From Neobacillus cucumis (lineage in GTDB: Bacteria > Bacillota > Bacilli > Bacillales_B > DSM-18226), in contig NZ_JAMBOH010000017.1 of NCBI RefSeq assembly GCF_023715505.1, positions 1 to 64,000 on the forward strand: a stretch of DNA of 64,000 bases, in the 5' to 3' direction. A program made the position numbers and the translations under genes. This document shows positions 1 to 7,866 of the stretch, piece by piece; the first letter of the stretch is position 1; every line of letters begins with the position of its first letter. The notes beneath the pieces are model-generated. The model searched no databases. It was not told where the DNA came from and saw nothing but the letters and a program-made list of their open reading frames with translations.

Positions 1-7
1 CACCCAA

Positions 8-30
8 AGGGTGTCAGGCACCTTTTTTAC
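8..30 (+). terminator. terminator-like hairpin at window edge, copy of a dispersed repeat
   Basis: AGGGTG-tcagg-CACCTTTTTT reads as a short hairpin followed by a T-run, so it probably ends a transcript from left of the window. Its core GGTGTCAGGCACC is the same dispersed motif found near 3161 and 4841. Confidence 0.5.
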
Positions 31-40
31 TTTTAATTAG

Positions 41-68
41 TTGTGTTTATTAAAATATGCCATATAAT
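41..68 (+). promoter_or_regulatory. sigma-A-type promoter
   Basis: TTGTGT at 41-46 and a perfect TATAAT at 63-68 are separated by 16 bp, about 100 bases upstream of the small membrane-protein gene. Confidence 0.5.
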
Positions 69-164
69 AGAATTATCTACGTTCACAAAATTGTCGAAAT
101 TGCAATATTACTAATGTTTAATTAGGATAAAAAACTTAGGAAGAAGATTTGGAGGGGAAGGCTA

Positions 165-386
165 ATGTTAAAGGCTGCTGTCGCGGGAGTACTTGGTTTT
201 ATACTTATTTTTATCGAATCGATGATCGTAATGAAGCTAAAAGGCTTTGAAACGATCGAATATGGAGGAATTGCACCTTTTATTAATGTCTGGGCAATGA
301 ATTTCTTTTTTGTCTATGCTATTCTTACTCAGGTTACCCGTTGGTATGAAAGCAAACAGGAATTAAATGAGGATAGCAGCTTTTAA
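165..386 (+). CDS. small two-helix membrane protein, unknown
   Basis: A 73-residue protein with two predicted membrane segments (roughly residues 3-24 and 39-60) and a charged, acidic C-terminus (ESKQELNEDSS). I do not recognise a family. A good ribosome site (GGAGGGG, about 151-157) sits 7 bases before the ATG, a TATAAT promoter lies upstream, and a strong terminator follows at 418. It is therefore a complete single-gene transcription unit, which argues that it is real despite its size. The size and topology suggest a small inner-membrane accessory protein, but no function can be assigned. Confidence 0.7.
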   Translation: MLKAAVAGVLGFILIFIESMIVMKLKGFETIEYGGIAPFINVWAMNFFFVYAILTQVTRWYESKQELNEDSSF

Positions 387-417
387 CAATCCAAATCATG
401 TCTTTTGAAATAAGATA

Positions 418-457
418 AGCGTCTCCATCTCAATAAGAGTAGGAGACGCTTTTTTAT
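418..457 (+). terminator. intrinsic terminator
   Basis: AGCGTCTCC and GGAGACGCT form a 9-bp stem followed by a T-rich tail. It ends the small membrane-protein transcript. Confidence 0.85.
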
Positions 458-480
458 TTCAAAAAAAAGGAAAAAATATC

Positions 481-530
481 TTGATTTAACTAATTGCGTT
501 AACTAAAATAAAACTAACGATATTAGTTAA
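481..530 (+). promoter_or_regulatory. promoter with TetR-type operator
   Basis: TTGATT (481-486), a 17-bp spacer and TAAAAT (504-509) form a good sigma-A promoter. Immediately downstream, AACTAA-cgata-TTAGTT (512-528) is a perfect inverted repeat, and related half-sites (TTAACTAA, GTTAACTAA) lie inside the spacer. Because the second gene of the unit is a TetR regulator, autoregulation through these sites is the natural inference. Confidence 0.6.
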
Positions 531-543
531 AGGAGATAGGGAA

Positions 544-1251
544 ATGAGGCTAATAAAAAAAGGTTATGTTTATCAAGTGACATTTATGGCACATGTTTTT
601 CCGGTAAACTGCTATTTGGTGGAAGAAGACGAGGGACTAACGTTAATAGATGCTGGCCTCGGATTTTGCGCAAATGGAATTTTGAGGGCAGCAGAACAAA
701 TTGGGAAACCTATTACCAAAATTGTATTAACACATGCTCATGAAGACCATGTTGGTGCCCTTGATCCATTAAAAAAGGGACTGCCAGAAGTACCTGTTTA
801 TATCTCATCCCGTGACTACAGACTAATGAATTATGACCGTTCACTTGATCCTCATGAAGATCAAACTCCGATAAAAGGGGGAGTGCCGAAGGATCTAAAA
901 ACTCGGGCCAACATTTTACTCAAAGAAGGAGAGTTAGTTGGTTCATTAACCGCCATTGAAACACCAGGGCATACACCAGGATCGATGTCATTCCTCGATT
1001 TGCGGACTAAAGCCTTAATTGCTGGTGATGCCTTTCAAACAAGAGGTGGTATCGCCGTTGCCGGGGATATAAAACCATTCTTTCCATTTCCGGCTTTCGG
1101 TACTTGGAGTAAGAAAACAGCGTTAGCAAGTGCAAAAAAATTGCTTAGCTATCAACCTAAGCTGCTGGCAGTGGGCCACGGGGAAATGGTGGAGAATCCT
1201 ATGGCTGTTATGGAAAAAGCAGTGGAAGTGTTTAATCGGAAAATCGGATAA
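544..1251 (+). CDS. MBL-fold metallo-hydrolase
   Basis: A 235-residue metallo-beta-lactamase-fold hydrolase. The metal-binding signature is complete: H64-A-H66-E-D68-H69, then H143 in TPGHTPG, D162 in AGDAF and H212 in VGHGEM, enough for a di-zinc centre. No signal peptide is visible, so it should be cytoplasmic. The family includes glyoxalase II-like, lactonase and other hydrolases, and the substrate cannot be read from sequence. The gene starts after AAAGGAGATAGG and is followed 12 bases later by a TetR regulator. The pair shares one promoter with an inverted-repeat operator, so expression is probably induced by a small molecule that the enzyme may degrade. Confidence 0.88.
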   Translation: MRLIKKGYVYQVTFMAHVFPVNCYLVEEDEGLTLIDAGLGFCANGILRAAEQIGKPITKIVLTHAHEDHVGALDPLKKGLPEVPVYISSRDYRLMNYDRSLDPHEDQTPIKGGVPKDLKTRANILLKEGELVGSLTAIETPGHTPGSMSFLDLRTKALIAGDAFQTRGGIAVAGDIKPFFPFPAFGTWSKKTALASAKKLLSYQPKLLAVGHGEMVENPMAVMEKAVEVFNRKIG

Positions 1252-1263
1252 AGGAGAAGGGAA

Positions 1264-1836
1264 ATGTCACCGAGACCTAAAGTTGGACTTGAATTGTCCG
1301 CCATACTAGATGCAGCAGGGGAAATTGCCGATCAACAAGGAATGTCTGAGGTTACACTAGCAACCCTAGCGAAAAAATTAGGGATTCGCCCCCCGTCATT
1401 GTATAACCATTTTGACGGACTGCCAGGTTTAAGAAAAAAACTTGCGATTCATGGAATCAACCAATTATATGAGGAGATGGCAAATGCCTCCATAGGGGTA
1501 GCCGGAATGGAGGCCGTTCTTTCGATGAGTAAGGCATATGTAAACTATGCCCGAAAACATCCGGGGATTTATGAAGCGACATTACTAGCACCAAACCCGG
1601 AAGATGAAGAGGTACAGCAGGCCGGGGGAAGAATTGTTGACCTATCTGTCCGTGTCCTGCAATCCTATCATTTGGAGGGAGAGCAGGCCTTACACACTGT
1701 CAGAGGATTACGCAGTATATTGCATGGCTTCTCTGCGTTAGAGCAAAAGGGCGGCTTTAAAATGAAGTTGAATTTGGATGAAAGTCTTACAATCATTATT
1801 CAGGCATTTCTGAACGGAATGGAGAGCAGCCGTTAG
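1264..1836 (+). CDS. TetR/AcrR-family transcriptional regulator
   Basis: A 190-residue regulator. The N-terminal TetR helix-turn-helix spans about residues 9-55, with the typical VTLATLAKKLGIRPPSLYNHF core. The C-terminal ligand domain contains HGFSALEQKGGF, typical of the WHG-type TetR C-terminal domain found in Bacillus regulators. It is translated 12 bases after the MBL hydrolase from its own GGAGAAGGG site, so the two form an operon. It probably represses this operon through the inverted repeat at 512-528. The inducing ligand is unknown. Confidence 0.88.
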   Translation: MSPRPKVGLELSAILDAAGEIADQQGMSEVTLATLAKKLGIRPPSLYNHFDGLPGLRKKLAIHGINQLYEEMANASIGVAGMEAVLSMSKAYVNYARKHPGIYEATLLAPNPEDEEVQQAGGRIVDLSVRVLQSYHLEGEQALHTVRGLRSILHGFSALEQKGGFKMKLNLDESLTIIIQAFLNGMESSR

Positions 1837-1967
1837 GTTTTCATGGAAAAGTAACGATTCATTGTTGCTTTTTTGATTGATTAGGGCCTTTTAAGGTAAA
1901 GTAAACATGTAATTGGTTTATTTACATCAAAAAAGATAGGTTAGTAACTGTAAGGAAGTGTCTAAAG

Positions 1968-2407
1968 ATGTCTATAAGCAGCCCATTTGCCGTTTTTAAC
2001 ATTCATATATTAACCCTAATTGAGATAAATAAAGTGGTGTTAGTACATCCGAGTTTTTAGCAGGAAGTGTAAACATGAATCCAGCATTTATTAGAAAAAT
2101 AATGGTGATGATAAAAAGTACAGGATTGGTCAATGTCCGACCTGGGGTTGCAGGAGCGGAGTTAGCAAAGAACCTATCCGAAATTACTCTATTCGATGTT
2201 TATCAGGCTGTGGATGTGGTCAAGGAAGATGAATTATTTAGTATCCATGAACATCTAAATCCAGCTTGCCCCGTGGGAAGAAATATTCAAGACGCAATTG
2301 GCCCGCTATTTTCAATTGCACAAACCGCTTTAGAGAAGGCGTTTGGAAATGTGACGATTGAAGATGTGGTTAAGGATATTATTGAAAAGGAGCAAGTTTC
2401 TAAATAG
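1968..2407 (+). pseudogene. Rrf2-family regulator, frameshifted near 2031
   Basis: The frame from ATG 2075 gives only 110 residues and begins inside the winged helix of an Rrf2 regulator (YwnA-like; CPVG motif present, no Fe-S cysteine triad). The missing N-terminus is present upstream. ATG 1968, preceded by AAGGAAG, encodes MSISSPFAVFNIHILTLIEI and continues to about 2033. The downstream frame reads SGVSTSEFLAGSVNMNP before 2075, joining smoothly if one A is added to the AAA run at 2031-2033. The repaired gene would encode 146 residues, the normal Rrf2 length. It is either a recent pseudogene, a phase-variable homopolymer or a sequencing error. A short product from 2075 would lack the recognition helix. 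Confidence 0.75.
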
Positions 2408-2431
2408 GAAAAATAAGTACGAGATGAGATG

Positions 2432-2462
2432 AAAGGCATTCACTAGGGGGATGCCTTTTTAA
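2432..2462 (+). terminator. intrinsic terminator
   Basis: AAAGGCAT and ATGCCTTTTT form a stem with a T-tail after the Rrf2 gene. Confidence 0.75.
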
Positions 2463-2547
2463 ATATATCTAATCCCAAAGAATGGCCATGTTTAATGACC
2501 TGAGCTTTGATATAATGGGGATAACTTTATTTTAAGGAATGATCAGT

Positions 2548-3156
2548 ATGCAAAGATTGGAACAATATGGGTTAGTTCTAGACGTTGAAACCACCGGTTT
2601 GGGGCCTACAAAAGACGAAGTTATTGAACTTGCCCTTAAATTATTCACCTACCGGAGTGAAACGGGAGAAATTATTGACATTATAGAAGAGGATTCCTTC
2701 TTACGTGAGCCCCTTTCAAGGACCGCCCGAAACAATTATGACACTGCCTTTCGTGTCCATGGGATTCCTTATGAATTAGTAAAAGGAAAAAGCTTTTATG
2801 ATGTGAAAATTAAATCGTATTTCCATCGTGCTGATGCGGTTTTTGCGCATAACGCTTCTTTTGACCGAAGTTTCCTGTACCACATGTATCCTGAAGTCAA
2901 TGAATTAAAATGGTATTGTACGATGAGAAATATTCCTTGGAAAAACTATGGATTTCCAAACGGAAAACTCCTTACATTATTACAGGCTCATGATATTACA
3001 GATTACCAAACACATAGAGCGCTCGATGACATTACATACCTGATGGACCTGCTAAAGAAAACGAGCCCGAAAGGTAACCTCTATCTCCATGAAGTCCTCG
3101 AAAAAGGGCCGATGAGAAAATATCAGCCAGCCGCAGCCCGCACCAAACTAGGCTAA
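2548..3156 (+). CDS. DEDDh 3'-5' exonuclease (DnaQ-like)
   Basis: A 202-residue exonuclease of the RNase T/DnaQ fold. Exo I is LVLDVETTGLG (D12, E14), Exo II is HNASFD (D106), and Exo III is HRALDD (H156, D160), so all five DEDDh catalytic residues are present. It is a stand-alone exonuclease domain without a polymerase or BRCT region. ATG 2548 is chosen over the ATG at 2539 because AAGGA lies 9 bases before 2548 but only 2 bases before 2539. A TATAAT lies at 2511-2516. It is probably a cytoplasmic nuclease in DNA or RNA repair or trimming; the substrate is unknown. Confidence 0.85.
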   Translation: MQRLEQYGLVLDVETTGLGPTKDEVIELALKLFTYRSETGEIIDIIEEDSFLREPLSRTARNNYDTAFRVHGIPYELVKGKSFYDVKIKSYFHRADAVFAHNASFDRSFLYHMYPEVNELKWYCTMRNIPWKNYGFPNGKLLTLLQAHDITDYQTHRALDDITYLMDLLKKTSPKGNLYLHEVLEKGPMRKYQPAAARTKLG

Positions 3157-3160
3157 AATT

Positions 3161-3173
3161 GGTGCCTGTCACC
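3161..3173 (+). repeat. dispersed GGTGCCTGTCACC hairpin motif
   Basis: A short palindromic motif directly after the exonuclease stop codon, nearly identical to copies at 9-22 and 4841-4855. There is no T-run here, so a terminator role is less likely at this copy. Confidence 0.5.
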
Positions 3174-3280
3174 ATTAATGGTATTAACACTATACCAATG
3201 TTGAAGGACTCATTAATGTATAACATGAAACTTGTATGTTAAAATATTCACTATGTCAAATACATCGGGGTATGGTGATT

Positions 3281-4078
3281 ATGAAACTCTTAACATTAAA
3301 CTGCCATTCTTGGCATGAGGAACATCAGCTTGATAAGATAGCACATTTAGTAGATACCATAATTGAAAACTCTTATGATGTTATTTCCTTGCAGGAGGTA
3401 AGCCAGGCATTAGCTGAAGAGTATGTGGATGGGCTAGTAAAGAAAAACAATTATGTCTACGTTTTGTTACAAGAACTTAAAAAGCGTGGCAATGACGAAT
3501 ATGCGATGGTGTGGGATTTAACTCACTATATCAAGAATGGAACCTATGAAGAAGGGGTTGCGATTCTAACCAAACATCCAATCATTCAGCACCGCTCCTT
3601 TTTTGTATCGCAAAGTGAGGATTATGCAGTAAACTGGAAAACAAGAAGAATAATAGGAGCAACGATTAAGTACAAGGACAAACCTTATACTTTTTATTCT
3701 TGCCATATGGGCTGGTGGCATGATGAAGTTGAACCTTTTAAGGCACAGGCTGACAAGATGTTCAAGAAGTTGAATTGGGATGAGCATTTTTTTCTAATGG
3801 GTGATTTCAACAACGATGCTTCTCTTAAGGGAGAGGGGTATGAGTACTTGGTAAGTCATGGCCTTTATGACACATACAATTTGGCAGAAGAAAAAGATGA
3901 AGGAATTACCGTTAAAGGAAAAATCGCCGGCTGGAGCAATAATAAGCAAGACCTGCGAATTGACTTAATCTTAACCAATCAACCTGTACAAGTAGATTTT
4001 TCAAGAGTAATCTTTAACAATCACAATAAAATGGTGGTATCTGACCATTATGGCGTGGAGGCAAAGATTAACTTATAA
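3281..4078 (+). CDS. endonuclease/exonuclease/phosphatase (EEP) family protein
   Basis: A 265-residue EEP-fold phosphodiesterase. Conserved elements in order are LTLNCHSW (residues 3-10), SLQEVSQ with the metal-binding Glu, YSCHMGWW with a catalytic His, MGDFNND, and VSDHYGVEA at the C-terminus, which together give a complete active site. The frame is open to 3236, but ATG 3281 is preferred because GGGGT lies at the right distance and the conserved domain begins there. The substrate (DNA, sphingomyelin-type lipid or sugar phosphate) is not determinable. No signal peptide is seen. It is monocistronic, with a bidirectional terminator after it. Confidence 0.82.
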   Translation: MKLLTLNCHSWHEEHQLDKIAHLVDTIIENSYDVISLQEVSQALAEEYVDGLVKKNNYVYVLLQELKKRGNDEYAMVWDLTHYIKNGTYEEGVAILTKHPIIQHRSFFVSQSEDYAVNWKTRRIIGATIKYKDKPYTFYSCHMGWWHDEVEPFKAQADKMFKKLNWDEHFFLMGDFNNDASLKGEGYEYLVSHGLYDTYNLAEEKDEGITVKGKIAGWSNNKQDLRIDLILTNQPVQVDFSRVIFNNHNKMVVSDHYGVEAKINL

Positions 4079-4120
4079 ATGAAATTATATTCACTCGATT
4101 ATGGGTGAACAATGGATAAA

Positions 4121-4171
4121 AACCAAAAAAAGGCTTCGCTGCATAAGATGCAGGAAAGCCTTTTTTTGGTT
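4121..4171. terminator. bidirectional terminator
   Basis: AACCAAAAAAAGGCTT and AAGCCTTTTTTTGGTT are inverted copies flanked by T-runs on both strands. The hairpin serves the EEP gene (+) and the VOC gene (-). Confidence 0.85.
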
Positions 4172-4233
4172 GCTTTCCCACTATGTATATTAACCTCATG
4201 CTGGAGATTAGTTTAGGAAATTAATCCAAATGA

Positions 4234-4659
4234 TTATCTGCCCTCAGTGAAAACTTGAAATGTAACACCGAACTTATCCGTAACACTGCCATAAGCCGGG
4301 CTAAAGAAAGTCTCTTGCAGCGGCATACCCACTTGACCGCCATCCTTTAATGCATCAAAAAATCTATGTGCCTGATCAGCATCATTTGTGGAAATACAGA
4401 TCGTTACCTGATTCCCGCTTTGATGTGGCTGTCCTGGGAAGGTATCGGACAGCATTAGATCTGTTTCACCAATTTTAATGGTTGCATGACTAACACGATC
4501 CTTTGCTTCTGCTGGCAGTGGGAATTCAGGATTCTCCGGCATTTCACCGAACGATTGGCTGAACAGAACCTGAGCATCTAAGGCTTTTTGATAAAATTCA
4601 ATTGCTTCCTTTGCATTACCATTCATCACTAGATAGGGAATCAAACGTAATGTCATCAT
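4234..4659 (-). CDS. VOC-family protein (PhnB/YjdN-like)
   Basis: A 141-residue vicinal-oxygen-chelate-fold protein. LIPYLVMNGNAKEAIEFYQKA at the N-terminus, the central SHATIKIGETDLMLSD and the C-terminal FGVTFQVF are the recurring PhnB-like features (often annotated glyoxalase or 3-demethylubiquinone methyltransferase-like). Proteins of this group are cytoplasmic and mostly uncharacterised. AAGGAG lies 7 bases upstream of the chosen ATG, and a second ATG follows immediately. It is single-gene, ending at the shared terminator at 4121-4171. Confidence 0.85.
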   Translation of the reverse strand: MMTLRLIPYLVMNGNAKEAIEFYQKALDAQVLFSQSFGEMPENPEFPLPAEAKDRVSHATIKIGETDLMLSDTFPGQPHQSGNQVTICISTNDADQAHRFFDALKDGGQVGMPLQETFFSPAYGSVTDKFGVTFQVFTEGR

Positions 4660-4802
4660 AAATCAGCTCCTTGGTTAATGGTAAACATGACTTTCCTTCT
4701 GTAACATAAAACAACATTGGTATGAACAAGGATAAGTGAAACAACACAATTCCTATTCTTACCAATATTTTAATTATAAAACAAGGAATTTATGTTCGTA
4801 AT

Positions 4803-4830
4803 AAAAAAGAAAAACCAATAAAGGTTTTCT
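4803..4830 (-). terminator. intrinsic terminator (minus strand)
   Basis: Read on the minus strand, AAAACC-tttatt-GGTTTT is followed by TCTTTTTT, just after the DinB gene. Confidence 0.7.
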
Positions 4831-4840
4831 TGCTATCAAA

Positions 4841-4855
4841 TGGTGCCTGACACCA
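4841..4855. repeat. dispersed GGTGCCTGACACC hairpin motif
   Basis: TGGTGCCTGACACCA is a third copy of the short palindrome seen at 9-22 and 3161-3173. It lies between the DinB stop and its terminator. Confidence 0.55.
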
Positions 4856-4861
4856 TTATTA

Positions 4862-5374
4862 CTATAGGTATCGTTCATTTATTATTTTAAGGTGATGGAG
4901 TGCGTGGCCTGCGATGATGTAGGCGAGGGCACGTGTAGTAGTATTGAAATTGTTGGCAATTCCAATCTTCTCCCAAGCTTCTTCTGGCATATTGTTAATG
5001 AGCGTGATGGTAGCTTTACGGACAGCGGTAAAGTCTTCGATGATTTGTTTTATTGAAAGCCCATCATAGTTAGAGGCAGCAATATAGTCGTTCTCGTTGA
5101 AACCAGCAAGTGGTGTTTGATCACCGCGGCCAACTCGCAACAAACGGTAGCTCATAATCCGTTCTGTGTCAGTCATATGACCAAGAACTTCTTTGATACT
5201 CCACTTCCCTGGAGCATAACGAGACTGTCCAGCTTCCTCGGATAAACCTTCAGCTATTGAGGCAGTATTCTTCAAATTCTCTTTTAAAATCTCCAATAAG
5301 TCCCCATCTGAAACCAAATTTACATACGGCAGGTAATACTCAGGAAACTCACTTACTTCTGGACGTTGAACCAT
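4862..5374 (-). CDS. DinB-family (DinB_2) protein
   Basis: A 170-residue four-helix-bundle protein of the DinB/YfiT type. APGKWSIKEVLGHMTDTERI carries the first metal-binding His, and GHALHHLKII near the C-terminus carries the others. Family members are putative metal-dependent thiol transferases or hydrolases, often stress-linked, and the actual reaction is unknown here. GAGGGGGA lies 8 bases before the ATG. It is monocistronic, with its own terminator at 4803-4830, and is transcribed convergently to the upstream EEP gene. Confidence 0.85.
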   Translation of the reverse strand: MVQRPEVSEFPEYYLPYVNLVSDGDLLEILKENLKNTASIAEGLSEEAGQSRYAPGKWSIKEVLGHMTDTERIMSYRLLRVGRGDQTPLAGFNENDYIAASNYDGLSIKQIIEDFTAVRKATITLINNMPEEAWEKIGIANNFNTTTRALAYIIAGHALHHLKIINERYL

Positions 5375-5550
5375 CGCAATTTTCCCCCTCTAGTCTAAGA
5401 TTAAAGAATTTATTTTTAATTGATTTTATCCACCTAATTGTTTAGCCGACTTGCCTTATTATTATAATTTTTCAAAAATTGAATTGCTATCTATCTGCTT
5501 ATTTTTGAGAAATTTGCGTATGAGAGCTCCACACCAAAATCACCATTCAA

Positions 5551-5586
5551 AAATAAAAGAGCTGCCGCTAATAGCAGCAACTCTCC
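5551..5586 (-). terminator. intrinsic terminator (minus strand)
   Basis: On the minus strand, GAGTTGCTGC-tatta-GCGGCAGCTC forms a stem followed by TTTTATTTTT. It ends the queT transcript. Confidence 0.8.
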
Positions 5587-5594
5587 GTTTACAT

Positions 5595-6134
5595 TTACAC
5601 CATTTTCTTAAAATGAACACGTTTATTCAAAATATACATTACCGGCATTCCTATTGCCATCACAACCCATTCACCTATAGCGGTGGTGAGCCATGTGAAT
5701 AGGAAGGGCAGATTAAAAGCTAAATGCAGTTCAAGTGCAATCAAGAACATCGTAAACGTGAAAACAAGAGTATTTACCATCATTCTAGCCCAACTCCCAT
5801 TAATGTACCGTGAGCAAAGAATGGTAATGACTAAAGCAATCACCGATTGTCCCACCCCAAAAATTAAATCGTAAGCCTTCATCGGCGAGAAAAATAAATT
5901 CGTCAAAAATACACCTAAAACAATCCCGTAAATGTACTTTTTATTAAAAACGACTAAATGATTAAACATCTCTGATATACGGAACTGAACCTGGGTAAAC
6001 CCAAACGGCTGAATCAATGCTGAAACAGCAATGTACAATGCGGCAATAATCCCATTAACGACGATTCCGTGCGCGTTTCTGTGTACTTTGCCTGATGGGG
6101 TATTCGTACTTGTTGCCTGCGCAAATTTCTCCAT
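5595..6134 (-). CDS. queT: QueT queuosine-precursor transporter
   Basis: A 179-residue integral membrane protein with about five or six hydrophobic segments. It reads as the QueT family of ECF-type S components: GIIAALYIAVSALIQPFGFT, then VQFRISEMFNHLVVF, then GIVLGVFLTNLFFSP. QueT imports preQ0/preQ1 or related queuosine precursors with a shared ECF energising module, which is not encoded in this window. The assignment is reinforced by a preQ1-I riboswitch in the leader. The start is placed at 6134, because AAGGAG is 8 bases before that ATG and only 2 bases before the upstream ATG at 6140. Monocistronic. Confidence 0.92.
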   Translation of the reverse strand: MEKFAQATSTNTPSGKVHRNAHGIVVNGIIAALYIAVSALIQPFGFTQVQFRISEMFNHLVVFNKKYIYGIVLGVFLTNLFFSPMKAYDLIFGVGQSVIALVITILCSRYINGSWARMMVNTLVFTFTMFLIALELHLAFNLPFLFTWLTTAIGEWVVMAIGMPVMYILNKRVHFKKMV

Positions 6135-6142
6135 ATTCATTT

Positions 6143-6181
6143 CTCCTTAGTTTTTTTACGTGGGAGGTTTTCGAACCACGT
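6143..6181 (-). promoter_or_regulatory. preQ1-I riboswitch controlling queT
   Basis: On the minus strand a stem ACGTGG/CCACGT (6176-6181 with 6158-6163) encloses a 12-nt loop, TTCGAAAACCTC, followed by an A-rich tail AAAAAAACTAAGGAG. The stem length, 12-nt loop and A-rich tail ending in CUAAGGAG match the class I preQ1 aptamer. The tail merges with the queT ribosome site, so ligand binding would hide AAGGAG and block translation. Confidence 0.88.
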
Positions 6182-6338
6182 TAATTCAGAATACTCGCAA
6201 ACTAACATATTATTATAAAAACAAACATGAGTCCATGACATTATTTTGATATATCATCAATATAGGAAGAATTTCCAATATAGTAAATAATACCACGGAT
6301 GATTGTGCATATTAAAAATAAAAAAGGAATGGCTATAG

Positions 6339-6827
6339 ATGAAACATAATAAAATGTTTTTACTCGTATTAATGCTAATACCCTGGCTATCAGTACCGAT
6401 GCTAGGGAAAAAAAACTTCAAACGCTTTTTACCAGGTGCCTTTTTTATCGTAGCCTGGATTTCGGTCGAAAGCATACTAGCCAAGAGGCGAGTATGGTGG
6501 AGATTTTATGAAAAATTAATCCCAAATGTAATGGGGGAATTACCTTTCCTTTTAGGGCCCTTTTTTATTGGCTCAATGTGGATATTAAAATTTACATTTG
6601 GAAACTTTTTTCGCTATCTAATACTAAACTTAGTCACCGATTTTCTGTTTGTTTATCCTGGAATGTTTGCATTAAAAAGGATAGGCATTGTCACACTTGT
6701 CCGCCTGAAGCATTATCAAATGGGAATCCTGTTTATGGCCAAATCCGTGCTAATGTATGTCTTCCAATTCATGGTTGAAAAATCAAGAAAGAAGCCCAAA
6801 TCACTCATCAAAAGGCTACTCCCTTAA
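6339..6827 (+). CDS. membrane protein of unknown function
   Basis: A 162-residue protein with about four hydrophobic segments (near residues 5-22, 29-47, 67-100 and 125-147), short basic loops (KKNFKRF, AKRRVWWRFYEK) and a strongly basic C-terminal tail (EKSRKKPKSLIKRLL). I do not recognise a characterised family; similar proteins occur as hypothetical membrane proteins in Bacillus. AAGGA lies 10 bases before the ATG. The gene is alone between the divergent queT and licT, with a weak hairpin overlapping its stop codon. Confidence 0.75.
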   Translation: MKHNKMFLLVLMLIPWLSVPMLGKKNFKRFLPGAFFIVAWISVESILAKRRVWWRFYEKLIPNVMGELPFLLGPFFIGSMWILKFTFGNFFRYLILNLVTDFLFVYPGMFALKRIGIVTLVRLKHYQMGILFMAKSVLMYVFQFMVEKSRKKPKSLIKRLLP

Positions 6828-6870
6828 ATCGAACAAGGGCCGAATTTCCTATCTCCCGTTCGATTAATTA
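6827..6870 (+). terminator. weak terminator candidate
   Basis: AATCGAAC and GTTCGATT form an 8-bp stem with a long loop. The T-rich stretch is not immediately adjacent, so termination would be inefficient. Confidence 0.4.
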
Positions 6871-6922
6871 TTGATTGTCTTTTTATTTGATGTTAAGATT
6901 TTATTAAATTAATTTTTATATT

Positions 6923-6997
6923 ATAGGATTGTTACTGTTAAATCAGGCAAAACCTAAGACTAATGTGATTATCATTAGTTTTAGGTTTTTATTTTTT
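6923..6997 (+). promoter_or_regulatory. RAT antiterminator plus terminator before licT
   Basis: AGGATTGTTACTG...CAGGCAAAACCT matches the ribonucleic antiterminator bound by LicT/BglG proteins. Its 3' part (AAAACCTAA) is also the 5' arm of a terminator closed by TTTAGGTTTTT plus a T-run. LicT binding would stabilise the RAT and prevent the terminator, so licT appears to control its own transcription. Confidence 0.9.
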
Positions 6998-7012
6998 TTA
7001 GAGGTGAATGAC

Positions 7013-7846
7013 ATGAAAATCGCAAAAGTAATTAATAACAATGTCATCAGTGTAATCGATGCCCATAATAAAGAACTTGTGGTTATGGGCAGAGGGATTG
7101 CGTTCCAAAAAAGACCGGGTGACCTTGTGGACGAATCAAAGATTGAGAAAACTTTTAAGTTAGATAATAAGGATGTCTCGGAAAAATTTAAAACGTTATT
7201 GTATGATGTCCCAATGGAATATATGGATATCTCTGAAAGGATTATTTCCTACGCGAAAGAAAAACTAGGGAAAAAATTAAATGATAGTATTTATGTATCT
7301 TTAACAGACCATATTAACTTTGCTATTGAGAGAGAGCAAAAAGGATTACGGATTTCCAACCCATTACTTTGGGAAATAAAACGTATTTATGCTGACGAAT
7401 ATACGGTTGGTTTAAAGGCATTAACAAAGATAAAAGAGATGCTTGGGATTACTCTTCCAGAGGATGAAGCCGGCTTTATTGCCATGCATATTGTCAATGC
7501 CGAGTTAAACGAAGAAATGCCTAACGTTGTTAATATGACTAAATTAATTCAAGATATTTTAAATATCGTCAAATATCATTTTAAAATTGAACTCGATGAA
7601 GAGTCATTGAACTATTTCCGTTTTCTTACTCATCTTAAATTTTTTGCGCAGAGATTATATACCGATTCTCCCTATAACAATGAAGATGATTTTCTCTATG
7701 AGATGGTCAAAGAGAAGCAAAAAGAAGCCTTTGTATGTGTGGAGAAAATCCGCGATTTTATCAAAAAAACACATAACCATCAGCTGACAAAAGAAGAGAT
7801 GGCCTACCTTACCATCCATATTGAACGTGTAGTAAATAGATCTTAA
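7013..7846 (+). CDS. licT: LicT/BglG-family transcription antiterminator
   Basis: A 277-residue RNA-binding antiterminator, the usual LicT length. The N-terminal CAT RNA-binding domain covers residues 1-55 (MKIAKVINNNVISVIDA, with VVMGRGIAFQKRPGD). Two PTS regulation domains follow. The four conserved phosphorylation histidines are H100 (DHINFA), H159 (AMHIVN), H207 (LTHLKF) and H269 (TIHIER), the same positions as in B. subtilis LicT. Start 7013 is taken because GAGGTGA precedes it and MKIAKV is the conserved N-terminus. It acts on the three RATs in this locus. BglP should inactivate it by phosphorylating PRD1 when no beta-glucoside is present. Confidence 0.96.
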   Translation: MKIAKVINNNVISVIDAHNKELVVMGRGIAFQKRPGDLVDESKIEKTFKLDNKDVSEKFKTLLYDVPMEYMDISERIISYAKEKLGKKLNDSIYVSLTDHINFAIEREQKGLRISNPLLWEIKRIYADEYTVGLKALTKIKEMLGITLPEDEAGFIAMHIVNAELNEEMPNVVNMTKLIQDILNIVKYHFKIELDEESLNYFRFLTHLKFFAQRLYTDSPYNNEDDFLYEMVKEKQKEAFVCVEKIRDFIKKTHNHQLTKEEMAYLTIHIERVVNRS

Positions 7847-7866
7847 AAAAATTTTAGGAGAAAGCG

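Noticed and set aside
3032..3226. Minus-strand 64-codon frame at the end of the exonuclease gene
   Set aside because: Antisense shadow with no ribosome site; the plus-strand DEDDh gene is clearly real.
5257..5874. Plus-strand open frames over the DinB/queT region
   Set aside because: They are antisense to DinB and QueT genes that have complete motifs, ribosome sites and a riboswitch.
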